Below the pieces are notes generated by a model. That model did not search any database. It was given only the letters and a program-made list of their open reading frames with translations, and was not told the origin of the DNA. A stretch of 7,017 nt of DNA from Spirochaeta sp. (lineage in GTDB: Bacteria; Spirochaetota; Spirochaetia; DSM-27196; Alkalispirochaetaceae): positions 1 to 7,017 of the forward strand of contig JAQIBO010000275.1 of the NCBI GenBank assembly GCA_027859055.1, read 5' to 3'. The stretch's first letter is position 1; each line of letters starts with the position of its first letter. Of the stretch, positions 1 to 6,063 are shown in pieces. The translations under genes were made by a program, and so were the position numbers.

Positions 1-1749
1 GGTCGGATCCGGGAAATCTCCGGGGATACGATTACAATCGATTTTGCGAAGAAACGGGGACATTCGATGTCGCTGAAAATGGCGGTGAGCGCCCTTGATG
101 TTCTGCCGAAAGACCACATCTGGGTCTTACGAGCGGGGGTAAATCGAGAAAAGCTCCGGAAACAGGTGAAAGAAAATATCGTCTGGACGCTCAAGACGGT
201 GATCCGAAGCCTTGGTAACGCCGCCGATATGAAAAAGATCAAGGCTGAACTGGTCCCCGCCATTCTGACACCCGGTGAATGGTCCTCCTGGAGCACGAAA
301 GCGCGCGATTTTCTGAAAACCAACCCGGATTTCGGGACGCTTCCGGATAAGGCGGACCACTTCGTGGTTCGTGACCAGCCGATCAGTTTCCAGGAAAAAA
401 CATTCAATAAGTTCAAGGCGGACAAGACATTTTTTGATCGGGTAAAAACGCTTGAAGAGTTCCTCGAGAAAGCGGGAGATGATCCCTCTTCCGAGGGATT
501 GGACAGCGAGTTTTTCCGTGAGATGTTCGAGTATTTCGCCAACTATCTGCGTAACGTCGGTGTTGTGAACGAATACGTCGTATCGTCGGCGTTTGTTGTG
601 CAGCAAATCGTCGAGCGTTTCCCGTTTATGCGTTCGAATCTGGAACTGGATTTTGCAGCTCTCTACGAACAGATCGAAGATGTTGAAGATGTATTCTCCC
701 GGATCGAGTCGACAGACCTGAGGAAAAAATTTCTTGCTCAGGTGCGACGGATTGACCCGAACTGGGGCGACGTATACGCGCGCCTCCTGCCTATCTACCG
801 TTCCCGGGATATGCTGCTGGAACTTGAACGAAACGGAAAACGGCAGCGGAGTCTCGATTTCTTTAACCGGACCTACGAAACCTATCGGGATATGCGTGAA
901 ACGTTTGTGTGGCTGGTCAAAAACTGCGAAGACGACCCGTGGTTTTCGGAGGTGGGAATCACCGAAGAGCGGCGTCTGATCGCGATGGTTCACATCTTTG
1001 ATCTGACGTTTCGCGATATCGACAACAAGAAAGATGTCAGCTACAACCGGAAGATCAACAAACAGGTTCAGAGTTATCTTTTCAAGGAAAAACGTCTTCC
1101 CGATTTTGTCGATACCGCTGATGAGGAATCGGTCAGCCGAATCTTTACTCTCATCTCCGACGTCAAGGAGATGGACCAGAAGCAACTCCTCGAACTCCGC
1201 ACCAAGGTCACCGAACGCTTTCCGGACTTCCATTTTTACGGTGAAGACGTGGTGGAACAGAGTACCAAGAAAATTCTGTTCTGCACCCCGCAACGCTACG
1301 AGGACAAACAGGCGGAGTACAAACACCTTCAGGAGGTCGAAGTACCCCAGAACTCGAAAGAGATAGAAACTGCCCGGGAATACGGAGACCTGAAGGAAAA
1401 CGCCGAGTATAAAGCTGCGAAAGAGCGGCAGGACAGCCTGAACACGCGGGCAGCTCGCATCAAGACCGAGCTTGAGCAGGCGCGGATTGTGAATCCCCGC
1501 GATGTGAACACCAATGAAGTTGCCTTCGGGACCAAGGTCTACATGAAAGACCTGCTGAACGGTGGAGATCTCGTCTATTCGATTATGGGGCCCTGGGAAT
1601 CCAATCCTGAAAAGAACGTGATCAACTACCAGTCTCCACTTGGCAATCGGTTGCTCCACTCAACTGCGGGAACCGAGCTGGACTTTGAGATCAACGAAAC
1701 GCGCTACCACGCTACGATAGAAAAGATCGAACTGGCGGAGTTTCCCTAA
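1..1749 (+). CDS. greA: Transcription elongation factor GreA, long spirochaete-type form (5' partial)
   Basis: GreA binds the secondary channel of RNA polymerase and stimulates cleavage of the RNA 3' end in backtracked complexes. The frame is open to the left edge with no stop, so the gene starts outside the window; the ATG at 67 is probably internal, because the codons before it read as continuous protein. There are 582 visible codons, against about 158 residues for E. coli GreA. The GreA part is only the C-terminal third or less. The coiled coil runs from about 1282 to 1488 and carries the signature DLKENAEY, with catalytic-tip Asp at 1387-1389 and Glu at 1396-1398 (E. coli D41 and E44). 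The FKBP-like C-terminal domain follows to the stop and includes NVINYQSPLGNRLL. The preceding ~425 codons are charged and probably helical, with no domain I can name. Spirochaetes such as Borrelia are known (from memory) for GreA proteins near 900 residues, which fits. Function of the GreA part is firm; that of the extension is unknown. Confidence 0.94.
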   Translation, partial: GRIREISGDTITIDFAKKRGHSMSLKMAVSALDVLPKDHIWVLRAGVNREKLRKQVKENIVWTLKTVIRSLGNAADMKKIKAELVPAILTPGEWSSWSTKARDFLKTNPDFGTLPDKADHFVVRDQPISFQEKTFNKFKADKTFFDRVKTLEEFLEKAGDDPSSEGLDSEFFREMFEYFANYLRNVGVVNEYVVSSAFVVQQIVERFPFMRSNLELDFAALYEQIEDVEDVFSRIESTDLRKKFLAQVRRIDPNWGDVYARLLPIYRSRDMLLELERNGKRQRSLDFFNRTYETYRDMRETFVWLVKNCEDDPWFSEVGITEERRLIAMVHIFDLTFRDIDNKKDVSYNRKINKQVQSYLFKEKRLPDFVDTADEESVSRIFTLISDVKEMDQKQLLELRTKVTERFPDFHFYGEDVVEQSTKKILFCTPQRYEDKQAEYKHLQEVEVPQNSKEIETAREYGDLKENAEYKAAKERQDSLNTRAARIKTELEQARIVNPRDVNTNEVAFGTKVYMKDLLNGGDLVYSIMGPWESNPEKNVINYQSPLGNRLLHSTAGTELDFEINETRYHATIEKIELAEFP

Positions 1750-1766
1750 AACGTTTCGGGACGGGC
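1750..1766. other. 17-bp convergent gap without terminator
   Basis: The stop of greA (TAA, 1747-1749) and the stop of the minus-strand HEAT gene (TAG, 1767-1769) are separated by 17 bp. I see no GC-rich hairpin followed by a T run on either strand here or just inside either gene, so the two transcripts may overlap or end by factor-dependent termination. Confidence 0.6.
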
Positions 1767-3212
1767 CTACTCGTCGGTTGGATCCGTTGCTTCATCAGCA
1801 TCGGATTCGACCGCGGTGTCATCGTTCCGCCGGGTAGGTTCCACCCCGAGTTGTTCCAGACTGCGGATCGCGGCGGAACGGACTGCGCGGTGATTTCCCT
1901 CGGAGCTGCGATCGTCGGCGATCTCGTGAAGGCTCATGAGCCGGCTCCGCCCGACTGCGCGGAGGGCGTAAATCTGCAGAATGAAATTCGGATGGTCGAT
2001 CAATCGCTCCGCGTACGGCTCAATTCTCTGATCTTCGACGCCGGATATGACGCGGCCGATCACATCGAGGAGTCTGCTGTTCTGGTCGTCCCACTCCGTA
2101 TTGATCACTTCCATGACGACGTCTTTGCTCTTCCCCGGGCGTTCGCGGATCAGATGGTCGAGAATTGAACTGCGCAGGTCGAGCGGCGTGCTTCGCTGCA
2201 CTACCATCTCTTCCATCAGCCGCCAGCCGTCGGCTGCATCCAGTGCGGAAAGGGTGTCGATCGCTTCAAGGCGAACACGACGTTCCGGGTCGCGGCGCGC
2301 TTTGTAGATCACCGCCGGAATCGCTTCTGTCATGTTACGTTCCGCGATCGACTCCAGAGCGGCAACCCGGACGCGCCAGAATTCGTCGCGCAACGCGGCG
2401 ACCAGTGCCGAGCGCGCCTCCTCTGAGTCAAAACCCGCCAGCGCATTGGTTGCGTATGCGCGAGTTATCGCGTCGTCGGAATCAAACTGCCGGATAATCG
2501 TTTCCAGTCCACGGGGATCACCCAGTTTGCCCAGCGTATCGATCGCGTAACGCTGCAGTGTACTGGTCGCCTCCTCATCCGCTCCAATCACATCCTGGAC
2601 AAACTCGAAGACCTCCGGGTCGCCGCGCTCGCCGAGTTCTATCAGAATGCGACCGCGCACCTCATCGGATACCCACGTCTCACGGTACAGCTCGATAAGA
2701 TCGCTCGAGGGCGTATCACCCGCCGCAAGAAGACGCACCGCGCCCATCCCCGGCGTGTCGCCGCGATCACGAACGAGGCGAAAAAGCGCCTCCTCCGTTT
2801 CCGGGGCGATCTCGTGGCCGATCTCTCGCAGATAAGAGGTCATCGCAACGATCACGCGATCCGGGCGGTCTTCGTATTGGCGGAGGAGCTCTTCTGCCCG
2901 TCTGGCGCCGGATGCAATTTCAAGCGCTGAGAGGTATTTTGCCGCTTCTTCCTGGACCTCACTGTCTGAGGTGTTTTCAAACAGTTCCACGACTTCCGGC
3001 GCGAGTTCGTCCTCACCGTTTTCCGTCAGAGTGGGAAGCAAGTCGATAATTTCCGAATTTATCCCGAACAGCAGCGTAGCTCGCCATTCGTCGAGCGTGG
3101 AGCGTGGAGCGTCTTCCTGTGCGGAAAGTACGACGCCGGCGTGACAGACAATCGCGAGCCCCAGGAGCAATCGGCGAAATTTGGGAATGTAGTGTCGTTT
3201 GAATCGATTCAT
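1767..3212 (-). CDS. Exported HEAT-repeat protein
   Basis: This 481-residue protein of unknown function starts with a type I signal peptide: basic residues 1-14 (MNRFKRHYIPKFRR), a hydrophobic core at 15-29, and likely cleavage near residues 30-31 just before QEDAP. Most of the mature chain is helical repeats of about 31-33 residues. The clearest lie at roughly 215-325, with the alpha-solenoid pattern DPRGLETIIRQF, YATNALAGF, FWRVRVAALESIAE and RRVRLEAIDTLSALD. Weaker repeats extend on both sides, from about 60 to 455. The tail (457-481) is acidic and low-complexity. HEAT solenoids bind proteins, so a periplasmic scaffold or adaptor role is plausible, but no catalytic motif or partner is visible. 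It starts 75 bp after murJ with the same orientation and may be the last gene of that transcript. ATG is chosen because AGGAAAGAG lies just upstream and the signal peptide begins at once. Cys23 is not in a good lipobox. Confidence 0.86.
   Translation of the reverse strand: MNRFKRHYIPKFRRLLLGLAIVCHAGVVLSAQEDAPRSTLDEWRATLLFGINSEIIDLLPTLTENGEDELAPEVVELFENTSDSEVQEEAAKYLSALEIASGARRAEELLRQYEDRPDRVIVAMTSYLREIGHEIAPETEEALFRLVRDRGDTPGMGAVRLLAAGDTPSSDLIELYRETWVSDEVRGRILIELGERGDPEVFEFVQDVIGADEEATSTLQRYAIDTLGKLGDPRGLETIIRQFDSDDAITRAYATNALAGFDSEEARSALVAALRDEFWRVRVAALESIAERNMTEAIPAVIYKARRDPERRVRLEAIDTLSALDAADGWRLMEEMVVQRSTPLDLRSSILDHLIRERPGKSKDVVMEVINTEWDDQNSRLLDVIGRVISGVEDQRIEPYAERLIDHPNFILQIYALRAVGRSRLMSLHEIADDRSSEGNHRAVRSAAIRSLEQLGVEPTRRNDDTAVESDADEATDPTDE
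3093..3112. repeat. 7-bp tandem repeat inside the HEAT gene
   Basis: The unit GAGCGTG occurs twice, followed by GAGCGT, giving 2.9 copies in 20 bp. On the coding (minus) strand it spans about codons 34-40, just after the signal peptide. Because the unit is 7 bp, gain or loss of one copy would shift the reading frame. The copy number is low, so it may be chance. Confidence 0.8.
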
Positions 3213-3215
3213 AGT

Positions 3216-3224
3216 CTCTTTCCT
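3216..3224 (-). promoter_or_regulatory. Shine-Dalgarno site of the HEAT gene
   Basis: On the minus strand AGGAAAGAG precedes the ATG, with 3 nt between the end of the purine run and the start, or 8 nt counted from the AGGA core. It supports the ATG at 3212. No convincing -35/-10 promoter pair was found in the 75 bp between murJ and this gene. Confidence 0.7.
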
Positions 3225-3233
3225 GTATCGACA

Positions 3234-3243
3234 GCCCCGGGGC
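3234..3243. repeat. 10-bp perfect GC palindrome in the murJ-HEAT gap
   Basis: GCCCCGGGGC is self-complementary with no loop and does not extend further. It lies about 20-30 bp before the HEAT start codon. It is not followed by a T run, so it is not an intrinsic terminator. It could be a protein-binding site or chance in GC-rich DNA. Confidence 0.4.
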
Positions 3244-3287
3244 GGACCGTGATCTGAGGCCTGGATGTTTTTATTGTGTGGGGTGCC

Positions 3288-4868
3288 TCAATTCGGTTCA
3301 GCGGCTCCCGTGTTGCCGCGTCGAATTGAGCGAATATCAAGGCCGAATAACCGGTAGACGCCGACCAGTGCGGCGATAGCCGGAAGCGCTTCAAGGGTCA
3401 GAAGACCAAAATTTTGAAAAGAGCTCCCTTGCACCCACCACTGCGATGGAACACCTGTCAGGGCAAAGATACCACGCACGACGAGCACCGTCAGTACCGC
3501 GGCGGCACTTCCAAGAAGTGCCGGTGCCAACGCACGGGCAACCCGCCGAAGCGAAAAATCCGGGGCGTAGCGGCGGATCGGCGCAACATACAACGCCAGG
3601 CCGACGGTGAACGCAATGCTGTTTGCAAGGGCGAGACCCGCGACGCCGAGGACTGTCTCTTTGAGCCATATGCTGAGTCCGACATCAAGAACAACGGTAA
3701 CAAGAGCAACCCGTAGCGGAGTTCGGTAGTTGTCACACGCGTAGTATCCGCGTTGCAGGAAGGTGAACGCACCGACGCTGAACAGGCCGATACTGTAGTA
3801 GCTCAGAACTGTTGCCGCGCGAACGGTGGCCTCAGGCATGAACGCGCCGCGTTGGAGCGCAACCGCGATCAGCTCGTTTCCGAGAATACCGAGCCCGATA
3901 CCGGAGGGAACAAGAAGTAACAGGATCCCGCGAAGGCCCGCTTCAACGCTGTGGGAGAGAGATGTGGTGTCTCCCCGGGCGTGTTGCCTGCTCATCGCGG
4001 GAAACAAGACGGTCGTGATAGACGCGGCGAATATTCCGAACGGTAACTGCCAGAAGACGAGGGCGTTTGTGAGTGCCGATCCGCTTCCGTCACTGAGTCC
4101 GCTGGCAAAAAAAAGAGCTATCTGTTGGTTTACCGCAAAAACACTCGCAGTGGAAACGACCGGGAGCCATTGGCGCATCACCTTCCGAAAGGTGGCGGTA
4201 TTGAACCGAAATGAGGGCACGAGGGAATATCCCCGTCTTCGTACCGCTGGAATTTGCAGCACAAGCTGACCGATGCCGCCAATTAGAACACCAAATACCA
4301 TCGAAAAGACGCCGATCTGACGATGCAACGCAAGAATAGATCCGATTACCGCTACGGAAAACCATAACGGGGCGACTGCAGGGACAAAAAAGACTCCGTG
4401 AGAGTTGAGCGTTCCCATGAGGACCGCTGCAACGGATATGAACAAAAGGTACAGGATAAGCCAGCGAAACAGACGCGCGGCAAGAATCTGCCGTTGCACT
4501 TCCGGAAAATCAAGGATTACCCCGACGACACTTTCCGGAGCGACTATCGAATAGACGATAATCGGCAGCAGAACGGCCAATTGAAATCCGATCAGTTGTC
4601 GGACCAGTTTATGAGCGGATCCCCCTGTCGGATCATCTACATGGCTTCGGGAAAGGGCCGGGATGAACGCCGAAGAGAGCGCACCTTCAGCGAGAAGTTT
4701 TCTCAGGTTGTTCGGTATATTGAACACCAGATTCAGAACGTCTGCGTTTCCGGAGGCGCCGAAGACAGCACCGATAACGGCGATCCGGACAAACCCGAGA
4801 AGCCGGGACGCAAGGGTTGAGACCATCACGATAGCGGTCGCAGCTACGTTTCGGCGGTCGTCGCTCAC
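3288..4868 (-). CDS. murJ: Lipid II flippase MurJ (MviN)
   Basis: MurJ, of the MOP exporter superfamily, flips lipid-linked peptidoglycan precursor to the outer face of the inner membrane. The 526-residue length and about 14 hydrophobic segments are normal for the family. The N-terminal signature is clear: SRLLGFVR at 21-28, GNADVLNLVFNIPNNLRKLL at 40-59, AEGALSSAFIPALS at 60-73. Aligned to E. coli MurJ, R22, R28, D43, R56 and E61 match R18, R24, D39, R52 and E57. Two further key positions differ: D25 is I29, and R270 is V271 (in LVFWQLPFG). Later family motifs include TTVLFPAMS (285-293) and CDNYRTPLRVALVT (378-391). The start is GTG at 4868, supported by AGGGGGAG 7 nt upstream. It follows tgt by 24 bp, probably in one transcript. 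Identity is firm; the meaning of the two substitutions is not. Confidence 0.96.
   Translation of the reverse strand: MSDDRRNVAATAIVMVSTLASRLLGFVRIAVIGAVFGASGNADVLNLVFNIPNNLRKLLAEGALSSAFIPALSRSHVDDPTGGSAHKLVRQLIGFQLAVLLPIIVYSIVAPESVVGVILDFPEVQRQILAARLFRWLILYLLFISVAAVLMGTLNSHGVFFVPAVAPLWFSVAVIGSILALHRQIGVFSMVFGVLIGGIGQLVLQIPAVRRRGYSLVPSFRFNTATFRKVMRQWLPVVSTASVFAVNQQIALFFASGLSDGSGSALTNALVFWQLPFGIFAASITTVLFPAMSRQHARGDTTSLSHSVEAGLRGILLLLVPSGIGLGILGNELIAVALQRGAFMPEATVRAATVLSYYSIGLFSVGAFTFLQRGYYACDNYRTPLRVALVTVVLDVGLSIWLKETVLGVAGLALANSIAFTVGLALYVAPIRRYAPDFSLRRVARALAPALLGSAAAVLTVLVVRGIFALTGVPSQWWVQGSSFQNFGLLTLEALPAIAALVGVYRLFGLDIRSIRRGNTGAAEPN
4107..4114 (-). repeat. T8 homopolymer in murJ coding strand
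   Basis: Eight A on the plus strand read as eight T on the coding strand, within codons for L252, F253 and F254 of MurJ. Such runs are possible slippage sites. Here it is explained by a Leu-Phe-Phe membrane segment, and the frame is intact. Confidence 0.6.
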
Positions 4869-4875
4869 GGCAATA

Positions 4876-4883
4876 CTCCCCCT
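4876..4883 (-). promoter_or_regulatory. Shine-Dalgarno site of murJ, fixes the GTG start
   Basis: AGGGGGAG on the minus strand ends 7 nt before the GTG at 4868. This spacing supports GTG rather than the later in-frame ATG (residue 15), which would remove part of the first membrane helix. Its first two bases are shared with the adjoining inverted repeat. Confidence 0.75.
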
Positions 4884-4896
4884 GATCCCGGATCAG
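4882..4896 (-). repeat. Inverted repeat across the tgt stop and murJ ribosome-binding site
   Basis: Seven-nt arms CTGATCC / GGATCAG flank one central base. In minus-strand RNA this can form a 6-bp stem CUGAUC/GAUCAG with a CGG loop. It contains the tgt stop codon (4893-4895) and shares two bases with the murJ Shine-Dalgarno sequence. No T run follows, so it is not a terminator. Control of murJ translation by ribosomes finishing tgt is an inference. Confidence 0.45.
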
Positions 4897-6041
4897 ACAT
4901 GCGATTTCTCGCCAAAAAACTGGCGCAGGAATTCACGCTTGAAGGTGAGGAACGTGTTCGCAGCGATCGCTTCGCGACTCCTGTCAACGAGCCATTTCAT
5001 GAATCGCAGGTTGTGTTCCGTGGCGAGCATTGGTCCGAGAATCTCGTTGGACTTGAAGAGGTGCCGAAGGTACCCGACGCTGTAGGTGGCGCCGCCGAAG
5101 GAATCCAATTCCGGATCCGGCGGATCGTCGCGGTGGGAAAACTGTGCATTCTTGAGATTGAGTCTGCCATTGGTGGTGAAAAGTGTTCCGTTTCGCCCTG
5201 CCCGCGTCGGAAATACGCAGTCAAACATATCGATACCGTACTCAATCGCCGTCAGGATGTATTCCGGTGTGCCAATACCCATAACGTACCGCGGAACGCC
5301 GGCGGGTATCTGTGGCGCCGTGTGCGCAAGAATCTCACAGTACTGTTCGTACGTCTCGCCGACGGAGAGTCCGCCAATCGCGATTCCCGGAAATCCAAGG
5401 TCGACCGTACGGTGGACCGCATCGGTACGGAGATCGGGGAACATATTACCTTGAATGATCCCGAACAGGTTGCCCGGGTATCCCCGCTCTCGAGCGGTTT
5501 CCCAGCGTGCCTTGGCGCGACGAGCCCACTGAGTTGTAGTCTCGAGGGCGGACATGGCCGCCTGACGTCCCTCGTCCGCGCCGGTACACACATCGAGAAC
5601 CATCTGGATATCCGAGCCGATCGTCTCCTGAATGTCAACGGCGCGCTCCGGCGTCAGGGTATGTGTGCTCCCGTCGATATGGGATCGGAAGATGGCACCA
5701 TCCTCGGTGATCTTTCGGAACGGGGCGAGACTGAAGATCTGATAGCCACCAGAATCGGTCAGGATGTTGTGTTTCCAGGTGGAAAAATGGTGAAGCCCCC
5801 CAAATGATGCGAGGACGTCTATTCCCGGACGAAGGAAGAGGTGATACGTATTACCCAGGATAAGACGGTACCCGATATCGTGAAGGGTGTCATGTCGAAT
5901 CGCTTTGACGCTGCCCGCGGTGCCCACCGGCATAAACGCCGGCGTTTCCACGGTTCCATGCGGTAGGTTCAGATGACCGGTACGGGCCAGACACGCGCGA
6001 TCAGCGCTGGTTTCGGTGAAGATTGACGTAGTGGTATTCAT
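4893..6041 (-). CDS. tgt: tRNA-guanine transglycosylase, zinc cysteines missing
   Basis: Bacterial Tgt exchanges guanine-34 for preQ1 in tRNAs with GUN anticodons, the committed step of queuosine insertion. The protein has 382 residues, normal for the family. Visible motifs are TPAFMPVGT (33-41); LTDSGGYQIFS (94-104) with D96 as the general acid/base; MVLDVCT (147-153); FGIIQG (193-198); IGGLSVGE (222-229); and DMFDCVFPTRAGRNG (271-285), with D274 as nucleophile. C152 and V227 are of the bacterial, preQ1-type pattern. The structural zinc site (E. coli C302, C304, C307, H333) reads L312, S314, G317, H343: all three cysteines are gone, the His remains, and spacing is exact. The usual Glu after D150 is Val151. 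The ATG at 6041 is chosen because family similarity begins at once; the longer frame to 6158 would overlap the permease gene by 95 bp. It sits 22 bp after the permease and 24 bp before murJ. Confidence 0.96.
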   Translation of the reverse strand: MNTTTSIFTETSADRACLARTGHLNLPHGTVETPAFMPVGTAGSVKAIRHDTLHDIGYRLILGNTYHLFLRPGIDVLASFGGLHHFSTWKHNILTDSGGYQIFSLAPFRKITEDGAIFRSHIDGSTHTLTPERAVDIQETIGSDIQMVLDVCTGADEGRQAAMSALETTTQWARRAKARWETARERGYPGNLFGIIQGNMFPDLRTDAVHRTVDLGFPGIAIGGLSVGETYEQYCEILAHTAPQIPAGVPRYVMGIGTPEYILTAIEYGIDMFDCVFPTRAGRNGTLFTTNGRLNLKNAQFSHRDDPPDPELDSFGGATYSVGYLRHLFKSNEILGPMLATEHNLRFMKWLVDRSREAIAANTFLTFKREFLRQFFGEKSHV

Positions 6042-6053
6042 CGTTGGCGCATG

Positions 6054-6061
6054 TTCCCTTT
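6054..6061 (-). promoter_or_regulatory. Probable Shine-Dalgarno site of tgt, long spacing
   Basis: AAAGGGAA on the minus strand lies 12 nt before the tgt ATG, longer than usual. A nearer ATG (6050-6052) opens only a four-codon frame (MRQR), whose TGA overlaps the tgt ATG. No better site precedes the tgt start. Confidence 0.5.
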
Positions 6062-6063
6062 TG

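Noticed and set aside
127..1659. 510-codon open frame antisense to greA
   Set aside because: It is in exact codon register with greA, so it stays open simply because greA uses no TTA, CTA or TCA codon between 130 and 1659. The protein resembles nothing I know, and greA is certain.
3144..3146. Cys23 of the HEAT protein as a lipoprotein site
   Set aside because: The preceding residues are Ala-Ile-Val, with Val at -1, whereas lipoboxes need Gly, Ala or Ser there. An ordinary signal peptidase I site follows.
3213..3287. Promoter or terminator in the murJ-HEAT gap
   Set aside because: The best -10-like match (GATACA) has no matching -35, and no hairpin with a T run is present, so neither is called.
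3209..3394. 61-codon minus-strand frame bridging murJ and the HEAT gene
   Set aside because: It overlaps the last ~35 codons of murJ in another frame and has no family likeness or good ribosome-binding site.
4398..4820. 140-codon plus-strand frame opposite murJ
   Set aside because: In codon register with murJ and low-complexity, with no recognisable domain.
4899..5807. 302-codon plus-strand frame opposite tgt
   Set aside because: Same codon-register shadow effect; tgt is unmistakable on the other strand.
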